Below are positions 25,351-36,060 of a DNA stretch of 64,000 nucleotides, in pieces. The position numbers and the translations under genes are program-made. Source of the DNA: Rhyacichthys aspro (Eukaryota > Chordata > Actinopteri > Gobiiformes > Rhyacichthyidae). The stretch covers positions 17,600,731-17,664,730 of the forward strand of contig CM072148.1 of assembly GCA_036850595.1 (NCBI GenBank), in the 5' to 3' direction. The notes beneath the pieces are model-generated. The model searched no databases. It was not told where the DNA came from and was given only the letters and a program-made list of their open reading frames with translations. How positions within the stretch are numbered: the first letter of the stretch is position 1; each line of letters opens with the position of its first letter.

Positions 25351-28300
25351 GATGCATTCTGTCTAGATATCCTTCTTTCTTCCTCTGTAGTTAACATATT
25401 AAAATCAACCTCCTATTGGCAGGATGGAACCTCAAAAAATTCATCACACAAAAAAAGTTGAAAGCCTTGGCCCTGAGTTCCCCAAATGGCCCAGAATGTG
25501 GCTAAATAATGCATTGGGAGTGAGGATGGTTACCTGAAATGCCCCGCTTCGATTCAGCAAAGTCGGCCGTTCGGGATCATGGCGGCAGAAAGAGGACCCC
25601 GAGGTGTGAAGATGGATATCCTTCTCCTCTGATAGGGGGGCAGTGGTGCCAGTGGCGGGTGCGGTGGTGACAGCGACAAGGCTCTGACTCAGCCATCAGA
25701 GGATCCAGTAGCTGCTTTAACTGTCACTCGGCATTTCAAATTAAAGCTTTAATCAATAAACACTGTACGGGCCCTGGACCTCACAGCGTCTGGTGCCAAC
25801 AAACAGCTATTCTTTGAAAATACGTCAAAACTCCTACAGATACTTTTTTTTTTTTTACTTTTTTTTTTTTAATGAAAGATTCTTGTAGCAGTCTAAATCA
25901 ATAAAGGACAAGATGTGAATGCATTTTAACTAACTGCCTTATTTGTTTACTGAGGGGTGTTTTTAAGTATGAAGCCCTCAGATGAAGTGTTAATATTATT
26001 TAGATATCTGATGGGTTTCCCTTGTTTCACAGTATGGTTCTCTGGTCTTGTGGCATTACATATCACATATAATAGACTGTAAAATATTTTAAGATGTACC
26101 TTAACATCTGACAAGTAAGTTTCTGCAAGTTTAATGATGTAATAGTATCAGATAGTTAGCAATAAACAGAGATGGATGAGCTTTATTTGAACTTGTGCAT
26201 AAACTGTCAAATAAATACATGTTAATGGATGCATGTTATGTAAACACATATGCATGATGATCTACTACAGCGTTGGGCCATTGCAAAACATGTCTTTTTA
26301 ATGCAACAGCAACTCATTCCATATTTCTTAAAGATTAGTGCAGTTTAGTGCAGGAAAGGTGTGGACACAGGTGATATTGCGACTGGCCTCACTTGTGGAA
26401 GTCTCCATTTTACGGCGCCAAAACTAGGGAGAGGAGTTTTCAAATGAGACACGCAGCTTGAAGGTTTGTGACTCGCGAAATCATCGTCTTAAATGTTAGC
26501 GTGTGTCCAGTTCAGCAGCATCAGCTTACTGTGTTTCAGGAGTGCAAAACAGATCTGTTATTGCAGTAACATCCTGCTTTAAGTTGCACATATCCAAAGA
26601 ACTGAACTCTTTAAAAACTCTTCATTAACGCCACAATTGTACGGCTTTGTTTCTCCCTGTCCAAGTCTGTCAAAAACATAATGGCCATCTTCACTTCAGT
26701 TTTCGGTAAAGAGAGTATTAAAGTCCCGGTGTGGAGCTTGTTTGTGGTTCCTGGCTGTTCTCATGCCGTATATAAATGTGCTGATCCTGTATTTGAGACA
26801 ATGAACCTCACTTTCTTTTTCAGTGCAATTTTTGCGCAGCTTGACTTAGCGATATTGAAAGGAGTCGCTGTCAGCTCAGCTCCAAACCATGTGCAGTTTT
26901 TTTAGTGAATATTCTGCTACACAAGCCACTCCCTTCTACGCAATTGCTTGTTATAATTTCATTATCGTTATTATTAGCATTACAGAAAAAAACTGCACAC
27001 CATATAAGATCAGGCCCTATGGCTATTAACCAACAGTGTGTGCAAGTAAGTAAGTATCTCCCAACCTTGGTTTTCCCCATTTTTTAACATATTAAAACAT
27101 GATTGATGATTGACAGCCTTATTGATTTTGATCCCCAAAGTATTAAATAAGACAATGAGACAGCCGAGTCTACACTAATTTCACAGCCTCCTTATTACTT
27201 GACTAGAAAGTGTGGGAAAAATGCTTTTGTGTGATAAAACATGGTATTACTATCAAAAAGTCACACTACATTTTAAATCTGCAGTGAATCAACCTCTTGT
27301 TGAGTCATTTATGTGGTGGTTTGTGAATCTGCAAATGTAGCAGGCCCGAAATGTAAATTTATAACTGTTGAAAGTGTGCCTGCAGATTATAATAATCAAG
27401 TTGAAAAGACAAAGTATTACACATTATACCTGATTTTTCTTTTTTAGCATCTCATACAGAACTAAAGTTTCAAACTCCATGGGGTGTTACTTCATGAGTC
27501 CTGATCAGTCAGTGGTATTTACTGCTCTAATGCTACAGGCTGCTACAGTTTCTTTGTAAATGGGAAGAATTTATCACCTGCGCTCTTCTCGATGAGAGTG
27601 GAATACCTTGCAAAAGCAGCACAAAGTAATTACACAGACAGATGTGGCAAGCAATTAGTAGCAGACGGATCAAGCGATAAGACAACGGCAACGAGAAACA
27701 ATGTGAAGTATTTAAGTCAACTTGAAACATAGACTGCAGCAGCAATAATTCACTAAATTTAATGTCAATGCATAACACTTGGGCAACCCACATTTGATAA
27801 TATTGAAATGTACACAGTGAGACTATTACGTTTCACCCATTCAATCTAATTATATAGGACACGATAAACCTTGTGTGGCTGATATTTAAAGCCCTGAGGT
27901 AATTTTGTTAGCCTATAAATCCTCATTGAAACTATACAAGTTGAGGTCACTAAACACTGACCTGGAACTATTACAAGAGCAGCAGCTGAAATCACGTTCT
28001 CCTCATTTACTTTTCCATCAGCCCACAGCAGATAGTTCTGTTTAAAGCAGCTCACTAGATTAAATAACTAACAATGTAGCTGGTCTCCATCAATTGGAAA
28101 ACATTACATTTGTATTCTGCACTTTTTGATTGCAGTGTATGACTCAGTGGGCACAAACTGTGAAATGAAAATCTAGATCATGTTTCATCCAGTGAGATTC
28201 TTACTGGTTCTTACTGATTGCTTTATTGCATAGACTTCTCTATAGTTGATTTGCCTACTGAATATTTGAACCATGTTAAACAAAGAATGGACTATATATG

Positions 28301-28513
28301 GATCTGTTCATATTCAGAGCTGCTCAATCATTTCCTCCTAATGTAATATTTATGTTTACTCTGTTTACTTGAGACGGATTCTACAGAGTTTGACAGACTG
28401 ACAGTGACATGCAGATGGATTTGCTGAATAATCCCTAATCCAAAGTTGGCTTTGACTGTAACTTTTTTGAACCGAGTGTAGAATTTTGTTGGGTTTTAGA
28501 AAACATGCTACTG
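25351..28513. other. Intergenic, no gene seen
   Basis: Contains a GC-richer unique stretch at 25,530-25,790, poly-T runs at 25,844-25,870, and TTTACGGCGCCAAAAC at 26,408-26,423, which recurs almost exactly in the candidate MITE at 28.5 kb. The open frame 26,681-26,905 has no recognisable domain and no splice support. Confidence 0.4.
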
Positions 28514-28853
28514 TAAAGGAGCACCACATAACTTTGAGCCCAAAAATATATATTCTCAAAATCATTTTCCTGCTTGTTTGGTAGAATCATGGCAGTCTCA
28601 GCTGGACAGAAACCTCTGATGTAACTTTCCTGTCCCGGGATGAGGACCTGTCGCCAGAGATTAGTGAGTGATGCTCTTTACGGCACCAAAACCGAGGGTG
28701 CAGAAATAGGCCAGAGCAGAGTCGTATTTGTACAAAATATGCTAAAACTATGCTACCATATCAGAAGACATGTTTTTTTTCTGCCAAACTTGCCACTTGG
28801 ATAGTCTCTGTAGAGTGTCTTCTACTGACTAAAATTTACACAGTGCAGCTTTA
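28514..28853. mobile_element. Candidate MITE with degenerate TAAAG...GCAC inverted ends
   Basis: The left end reads TAAAGGAGCACCACATAACT. The right end, reverse-complemented, reads TAAAGCTGCACTGTGTAAAT. They agree at 15 of 22 positions by hand count (TAAAG, GCAC, TAA and TTT blocks). The internal TTTACGGCACCAAAAC (28,677-28,692) is shared with 26,408-26,423, suggesting a dispersed family. No clear target duplication and no coding capacity, so class is unassigned. Confidence 0.4.
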
Positions 28854-29635
28854 ATAAATACGCTCAAACATAAGAATTGGAATAGCTACCCTAAGTTTGT
28901 AAAAATCCACTACTTTTTAAGCTAAAGTATTATTGTTTTCATTAGTATTACCCTTCAGCTTCATCTTGTGAATTTAGATCAGTAGTTGCAGAATGTTTGT
29001 GAATCCCAAATGAAGGGAAGGGGTTCTTGGATAATGCAGCTTGTATGGAAAGTAATGTAAAACCAAGTGGCAAGGAGTATAAGGCCTCTGCAACAAGTGC
29101 ACTCCGCTTACAGCACCAGTCACACATTGTAAATGGCTAACGTGCCTTCTCTTGGTGGTCCTCCAGAGGTTATATAAGGCCGCCAGCAAGATATCCCCCA
29201 GGTGACTGTCCTCATAGATGTAGCCCTCCAGATGAACTCTGGATAAAGATACTGCATAACAAAAAGGCCATTTAAATCTTTGTCATTACCTCACATACAT
29301 ACACATGCAATTATTTATATTAAGGTGTTTGCTCATTTTAAACTAATTTCTAACCGCAATAAAAACACCAAATAAAGTCCAGACACATGGACATTACCTT
29401 TGCTGATGTCTGTTGATAAGTTCCTAGGTAACAGCCATCAAATAAGCCAACTGAAGTGTGAGATGATGCGATAGTGAGATTATTAGTGCCAGTATGAGGC
29501 TTGAGTGACAGGTTTAATAATTTTGGGTGGAGCTGTTGTAAAGAGCATTAGAGAACAGCTGTGTTTCGTAATATCAGATTATATTGCTTCAATATTTTTC
29601 TGCTCAAAATTAGGTAAATGACACAAAATGGTAGA
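28854..29635. other. Intergenic, no gene seen
   Basis: AT-rich sequence between two transposon remnants, with nothing recognised. Confidence 0.45.
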
Positions 29636-30287
29636 CAGTTGTCCCTCGCTATAACGCGGTTCACCTTTCGCGGCCTCGCTGTTTCGTGGATTTTATTTTA
29701 GTGCAATTTTGCATGCTTTTTTTTTTTTTGTTTGTTTTTTTGTTTTTTACAGCGTATGAACGCGCATTGTGTTTTGTGTCCTGATTGGCTAAGGGAGAAC
29801 CTGCGCATTGTGTTTTGTGTCCTGATTGGCTAAGGGAGAACTCGTGCATTGTGTTCTGTGTCCTGATTGGCTAAGAGAGAACCTGCTCATTGTGTTCTGC
29901 GTCCTGATTGGCTAAGGGAGAACCCGCCCATTGTGTTCTGCGTCCTGATTGGCTAAGGGACTGTAGACCGTTGTCAATCAATCTCCTCCGTGCCGTGTCT
30001 CCTGTACAGTACAGAATGCGTTCGCCTTGCCAAATTTACATAAATGTCCGATCGCTAGCAGTGTGACTCTGAAGTGCTGTATGTTTGCAAGTTTTCTCCC
30101 CGACAAAACCCACAATGTCGACGAAACCTTGTCTGTCTGAGAAAAGTGTATAAAGTGTGTGGTAAGGAGTTTTACAGCCTTAAAACATATATAATAATTG
30201 TAAAAAATAAAGCTGACTACTTTGCGGATTTCTCCTATTACAGGTTATTTTTAGAAAGTAACCCCTGTGATAAACGAGGGACCACTG
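29636..30287 (+). mobile_element. Internally deleted pogo/Tigger-like transposon, copy 2
   Basis: This copy is collinear with copy 1 at 17.6 kb. It has the CAGTTGTCCCTC start, the 'GCGGTTCACCTTTCGCGGCC' segment, a poly-T tract, CCAAT-containing 41-bp units, the 'GTGACTCTGAAGTGCTGTAT' block, an ATGTCGACGAAAC remnant and the GGGACCACTG end. The right end is followed by TA, but the left end is preceded by GA, so the target duplication is decayed or the boundary has mutated. It differs from copy 1 by five instead of two 41-bp units and by a larger internal deletion. Confidence 0.72.
29762..29962. repeat. Five-copy 41-bp tandem array, each unit with an inverted CCAAT box
   Basis: Units start at 29,762, 29,803, 29,844, 29,885 and 29,926, exactly 41 bp apart. 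Each carries CATTGTGTTYTGYGTC followed by CTGATTGGCTAAG, a good match to the reverse of the NF-Y (CCAAT) consensus. The last unit loses similarity after CTAAGGG. Units differ by a few substitutions, mostly C/T, so the array is not brand new. The sister copy at 17.6 kb has only two units with the same period. Confidence 0.85.
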
Positions 30288-32606
30288 TATATAAATATAT
30301 ATCTAAAAGCAATGTTGGAAATGCCCCAGTACTTTGTAAATAAATCAACAACAGTGATTAAAAAAGCTATTGTATTTCACTTCAGTTTCCGCCGCTGAAC
30401 CCTTGTCCTCTAAGCTTAGCACACACTATACCTAATGACTCCCTGAGCAACTTAACTAATTATATTTGTACAGCGCTGAATGAATGCGGGCCCCTATAGA
30501 AGCGTGTGTCAATCTGCGGCCACTATCAAAGGAAAAGGTCAATTACAGTTGCGTGTCCAAGGACTCTCTATCATAGCCTGACCTTTTAGCTCGATGTGCG
30601 AGGAAACCCACGAGAGCTGCGTTCAAATGTCACATGTTCTTAACAGTGGTTGATGCTCCACATTCCTCAAGTGTTGCTTTATTTACTGCATCTCCTGTAA
30701 GAGTTTAACTACAGCTTGTCTGTATACATTAACAACTCAGTACAGTTTGAGTTTCTTTTACAGAAATATGCATCACCTTAGTGTGAGGTAAACATTGCCA
30801 TGCATAACATAACTTGAATTAAATTTTAACTAACGATAACACAACACTTGGTTTATTTTAATATACTTCAAAAATAAAACAGATCCATCATAAGCAGAGC
30901 TCGATGCATTTTCTTTTACACTTAACTGCCCCCACAGCTCTATGGTAACTGAAAATAATTGCGGTACGTAAGAGTTTATTGGATCCTGAATCTTTTTGAT
31001 GTTGTTAAACCCATGTTTTAAACAGTGTCTGGAGTGATTTCTGCAAAACAAAGAGTAAAATCTTCAGAAAAATGCTTCATTTGCTTTTATACTGATCCTG
31101 TTTTACAATTATTATTATTATTCTTTGAATTACTGAAATAAATTTAGCTACATTAAGATCCACCAAGAAAAAACATAACAAATATCAGTGTGGCTTGTAG
31201 ACTTCAAAACCAAACTAAATGTTAATGTTAAAAAATTGATAACAAAGATAACAAAATGTTTAATCATTAGTTTAGAGCAACTTGAATAAAGGCATTGAAG
31301 GATCTACCATGTTACCTGAACAAATCCATAGTGGAGCAAGCATAGAGCTTGGAGGAGCACCTCAAGTCATATGCTCTTACAGTATATGGTCAGCAATGGA
31401 ACAGAAAAGGGAGTTAGAAGTGAAAAACATTTTATGCATATGAGATTATAGATTAACCAGATTGGCACTTTTTTTTGGAAAGATTCATTTGACAGAACGT
31501 CTTTTTACAATATTAAAAAATGCCAAAGTAATACTAAATCACACAGCTATTTCTAGTGATTGACACAGATTTGTTTGGCGAGACGTTTGGGTTTCACAGA
31601 CTCCTCTTATTTGTCAGAACAAAATGAGCTGATCTCAAACTGGTAGCTTGTGTGTTTTAAGTGTTTGAATGCTTCAGAAAGGCTCAAAGACCTTGCAGTT
31701 GTTTTCTTATATTCCTCTAGATTTCCATTTATATTGGTCATGAATCTTGACAAGATATTTTAGGTTTCAAATGGCCGCTGTTACAAGATTTAAACTCATC
31801 TACTAAGATAGGTTTCAAAGGGTCCAGACTTGACAGACCAGTGGCGAAGATAAATTTAGCTGAAGATAAAGCATTAAAGTTTTACATATTCAGTCTTAGG
31901 GACATAATAAGTGACATTGGCTCAGTTTTTTTTTTATCTCTAAACTTCTGAAAACAGTGACTCATCCTCACTTTCACAACCATTAACAACCACTTAAAAG
32001 TTACAGGAGACATTAAAATTCACTGAGCAGAAGTGCATGTTCTAAGTTCTGTAATGCAATCATATTATATAATGTGAGACTTTTGTGTGGCTGTAAAGTG
32101 TTCTTTTCAAGTGCTCAGCTCTGGGAAAGACTGAGGGCAGAGGTCATATGCAAGCAGGCCTTATTGGAGAGATAGGATGTCTACTGCTCAGGGACGCTTT
32201 CTTCTATTTAAAAGAATCCCCACACAGCAGGCCATCCTGGTCATAAAGAGCTCTCCGTTGCTCAAAGGTATGACACATAAAACCACTTTTTCATCCGCTG
32301 TCTCCCACTCCTAACAACAGAATCTTACTTGGATGTTGATTGATTTAAGGAATTTTGTCTGATCTATCGTTCAAATGGATTAATAATTTCCACTCCATTA
32401 GTAAGCTTCGGAAAATTGATGAATGGCAGCATCGCAAGAAATGAGAAGTTTCATTCACTTTCATTAAAATCTCATTACACATCTCTCTCTCAAATGATTC
32501 AGTCTTGGCTTAAGTTCTTGTGGCTCTGTGTTGATCTGACCTGCTTTCAGAAGGTGGTCCACATATTGAAACATTAGCGGTCTGGTGGTAGAAATGATGT
32601 ATAGCA
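30288..32606. other. Intergenic, no gene seen
   Basis: Positions 30,400-30,640 are less repetitive and GC-richer, a possible conserved noncoding block. The rest is AT-rich with no exon or repeat recognised. Confidence 0.4.
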
Positions 32607-32745
32607 CAGTGGCTTCCAACCTTTTTGTCTTTGACTTCTGCTCAACCATGCTCCCCTCATCAGGTCGAGACCAGTGCAGGAGAAGAGTAATTGTGCCTTT
32701 AAAGAGGTCAAATGATACAGTGCCTTGCCAAAAGTAAAATAGCAG
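32607..32745. mobile_element. DNA-transposon end fragments: hAT-like head and Tc1-like terminal motif
   Basis: CAGTGGCTTCCAACCTTTTT at 32,607 resembles the hAT-type terminal CAGTGGTTCCCAACCTTTTT. About 90 bp on, TACAGTGCCTTGCCAAAAGT at 32,716-32,735 resembles the Tc1-family terminal TACAGTGCCTTGCRAAAGTA, including the leading TA. Neither has a partner end in the window. They may be fragments of nested insertions, or one may be a chance match. Confidence 0.35.
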
Positions 32746-34555
32746 CGGCCTTTTGCCATTTGGGAACAACATGGCCCCTTCATAAGAAAAGATCTGACTT
32801 TTATAGGTTATTTTTTAAGAAGCATCGAATAATGTATGAAGAGCCCATTGTCTGACATTGTCTAAATGGCCATTTGGAAGCTAGCTGTCGATTAACCTTC
32901 TTTGTCGCTGTCATTGGAGGAATCATATTGACCAGTCATTTAAGGTGCCAAAAAAATGCCGAATATGGTTCAACAAAATCTCAACAAATCTTTGCAAATG
33001 GCTGCAAAATGACTCCAGATTAGAACTAAACAGACAAAAACAAATATAAACAGACATAAAGTATGCAATCACAATTTCTTTCAATCAGCCCTGTGTGACT
33101 TTCAGCCAACAGAAGGCGCAGATCTGTCACCAGCACCATTTTTGTTTGCAAGTAGAGACAATCCGAGCCAGTAAATTTGGGAGAAAGAACGTGTCTTTTG
33201 AAACTGTAGGGTCATTTTCATGTTTTTATTTTCATTTTGTACAAATATGACTCTGCTAGGGTCCAGAATATTGGCCAATCATCATTATTATAGGCATAGT
33301 GTGGCTGAGGTAGAGGTTTCTGTGCAGCTGAGGGTACTGTGTGTCACTGATTTCATGTCTAAGAACCATCCAAATTATTTTGAGAGTACATGTTTTTGGA
33401 CGTAATGCCACAATTGATATGTTTGAAGTTCTGACCTTTGGCAAAGTAAAAATAAACATTATTAAACACAATAAAGACAGCAAAGCCACTAAATACTATA
33501 TATACTATCAACTATTTGACCATTTTCTCTCAGTTTGATAACATCAAACAAAACTTTTGGTCTCAGATGTATTCAATTTCTGCCAAAGTGATTCTTCACA
33601 TTTACAAGAAATGTGCCATGTTGCTCTGTGGTTGGAGAAACATATTCTTCAAACTGTCATTCCTTCACTTGTATGATCAGAAATTTGTTAGAATTCATAG
33701 GATTCATTCTTCCCCCGAGTGTTCCCTGATGGGCAATTTGTGGGCAGTAAAGTTGATAGACAAGGACACAACGAGCTGGATTTCTAATGAATAACTGTTC
33801 GGTACACTCTTAAACACCCACTCAAAGAGGCTAAATCTCTCCCTTCATTCCACACACCACTCTCCCACTTTCGTATCATTCCTCCATCTGAGCTGCAGTC
33901 CTTGATGTGCACCAACCCCTCCCTCTCCCATATGCCTCTAGGCGCTCCCTTATTTCCCCCTAGGACTGGTGCAACTCCCTGCCAATTCGCCCCAATCCAT
34001 CAGTGAGTGTAGTGCCCCCCCTCGGGACCCTCGTCCGCCACGGCTTGTTTTTCCCACACACAGTGACCGGGTCCACGCTGAGAAGGCACTGCTTCATGCT
34101 CCACATTAAGTTCCAGTGAGAGGCAGACATTTATTTATTTATTTTTTTTTTTACATTAAACACCCCCAGTATGTTGGGAAACTGTGAGAAAATGATATTG
34201 AAAAGTTGGAATTCTAATCAACTACTTCACATTTCTCTTTATATCTCCAGGGAATACTTGCACACTCATGGTTTAAACTTACGTGAACCACTTCAGCACA
34301 GTGTATTCTTATCAATATGTATACTTCATAAATAATAGTGAGAGATATTTGCTATTTATGGAATACACCAGTGTTGTATTCAGTAAGTGATAAAAAAATA
34401 AATAAATCAATGCTCAATGTTCAATATTAAGTAATGCCATTAATGTCAGTGGTGTTGTCAAAACTGCAATAAAGGTAAAGTAGTTCATTCTTACAAACTC
34501 TTACATAACAAGATGGAGGGTCTAAGCACAGGGGGTAAGGAGGGTGCTGCCAACC
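32746..34555. other. Upstream intergenic; C-rich segment of uncertain origin
   Basis: Positions 33,810-34,120 are pyrimidine- and C-rich. They include CTAGGACTGGTGCAACTCCC, which faintly recalls the 'DYCNSLL' codons of L2-type reverse transcriptases. With the LINE tail at 34.56 kb this may be a shattered L2, but no frame survives. TTTA/T-rich simple sequence sits at 34,129-34,152. Confidence 0.3.
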
Positions 34556-34620
34556 TGTAAAGCCCTTTGAGGCAACTGCTGTTGTTATATTGGGCTATAC
34601 AGAAAAGCAAATGTCTTCAA
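34556..34620 (+). mobile_element. LINE 3' tail fragment (AAAGCCCTTTGAGGCAAC)
   Basis: GTAAAGCCCTTTGAGGCAAC, then TTGTTATATTGGGCTATACA, matches the terminal segment that ends many fish L2-type/Rex non-LTR retrotransposons just before their short terminal repeats. This is a 5'-truncated insertion. The expected short terminal repeats are missing or decayed. Confidence 0.5.
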
Positions 34621-34959
34621 AAATGTCTGTTATTATGATATACAATAGTTAATTTGTGCTCAATGCCTACATTTGTATTCTAAGAGACAGACTGTGACAA
34701 GAAACCTACACCTTATGTGAACCCTTTTACATTTATCATATTTGTATTATAATTAAAAGTGGAAAAGCAAAACAAAAAACAACCCAGTCTTATTTTTGAA
34801 GCAAAAGACATCACTGAGCGACTGTTGCACGAACCAATCATTTAACCACAGCACACTCGACGCTGGACACTTTTTTTTAAAACTCCATTTGGCTTAGTTT
34901 CAAAAGTACACTAAATATTAGGGGGCGTCTTTGACACTAGGCCATTTTATGATTCCACC

Positions 34960-36060
34960 CTCACACATGTATTTTACACTAAATGGTTTCGGTGGGTCCT
35001 GTGGAGAGATTGAGCACCGCGGACAGCTCCCCCTCTCTCTCTTTGTGCGCGGTGTGTGTTGACTATCTCTCCTCTCTCTGACTCTCTCTTCCGGGCGCAC
35101 ACTCGGCAGCTGGCTGAAACACAGCTCCTCCTCCAGTTTGGTGGCTTTCCCGACCAAACATCCTTTGGACGTGAACAGTTTCGCTGAGGAGCTCTCTCTT
35201 TTATTGTCGTTTTGTTCCAACAACTAAAGCATCAGACGGGCGAGCGAGGCGTCACTTTTCTCCCCGTCCTCTAACCCTGGCATCGACCTGAGCTGCCTCT
35301 TTTTTTTTCCTGACCATGGAGACTTGGGCTGGCTCGTGCCCAGGCGTGCGCTTCTTTTTGGGTTTGTGGCTGCTCATCGCCGCGCACAGCTTGCGTTGCG
35401 CCGAGGCGGACATTACATGCGCGTCCTGCCCGTCACCCGTTCAACTTCGTGTGGAGGAATTACGACTGGACGCACGCTTTGCTGACTCCACCGAGGAACC
35501 AGGGACGCTGAGACAAATCCGAGTGGAGTTTGAAGACCAAGAGGACGTCACACAGTTTCCTAATGTGGACGGAGTTAAGGAAAAAAGTGGTGATATCAAT
35601 GAAAATCCCGAGATGGCTTTACGGAGAGAGAAAAGAAGTGAGTTTGCGGAGTTGTCTTGGAGCGGGGGACTGGATTCGAGTGCGTCCGAGGATCGTGGCT
35701 CGCTGTTGGACGGACACAAACAAAGCAGGTCCGAGTTTAGGTGGAACAGAGACGAAGGGAAAGGGAATAACCGTCAGGATGAGCCCAAACTGTCCAGCAG
35801 CACTTTCGCTTTGACCGGAGACTCTGCGCACAACCACGCGGTCGTTTACTGGTCCGGACAGAACAGCAGTGTGAGTACAAACACTCCGCTTCTCAACGTA
35901 ACATTTCACACCGTTTCCTTGGGGTTTTCTCATCCATAGCTGGTGTGGAGATAGTGTTAACAGGTGCGCAATGGGAACTATAGATGCGCACCGAGGCGCA
36001 CTGATCCATAAGCACCACAATGCAATTCGCCATAGGAACTTTCGCTGTGCCATTACGCAC
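34960..36060 (+). promoter_or_regulatory. CpG-rich promoter / first-exon region of the SorCS gene
   Basis: CpG dinucleotides become frequent from about 34,960 and fade by about 36,060, in contrast to CpG-poor DNA on both sides. The upstream half holds long CT-rich tracts (35,030-35,095), an ETS-like TTCCGGGC (about 35,089) and no convincing TATA box, as expected for a dispersed CpG-type promoter. The 5' untranslated region must lie between here and the ATG at 35,316. The transcription start cannot be fixed from sequence alone. Confidence 0.6.
35316..35870 (+). CDS. sorcs1 or sorcs3: SorCS-family VPS10-domain sorting receptor, coding exon 1 (partial gene)
   Basis: This 185-codon exon encodes the N-terminus of a type I membrane sorting receptor. 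Mammalian relatives traffic cargo such as neuronal receptors between the Golgi, endosomes and synaptic membrane. The start has an ideal context (ACCATGG) and an in-frame TGA eight codons upstream (35,289-35,291). Residues about 11-30 form a signal peptide (hydrophobic FFLGLWLLIAA, cleavage near CAEA). A variable propeptide follows, ending in RREKR (about residues 105-109), a furin-type site. After an acidic, serine-rich linker the exon closes with STFALTGDSAHN and WSGQNSS, the SorCS hallmark before the ten-bladed VPS10 propeller. The exon ends at a phase-0 junction with GTGAGT at 35,871, the position I recall for the family's exon 1. The hallmark has ALTGDS as in SORCS1/3, not ALAGDS as in SORCS2. 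The SCPSP motif and upstream gene desert lean slightly to SORCS1. The open frame past 35,870 is intron. Confidence 0.88.

Noticed and set aside
35871..35939. Open frame continuing past the SorCS exon
   Set aside because: A consensus GTGAGT donor at the family-typical junction marks the exon end; the extra 22 codons are intron read-through.
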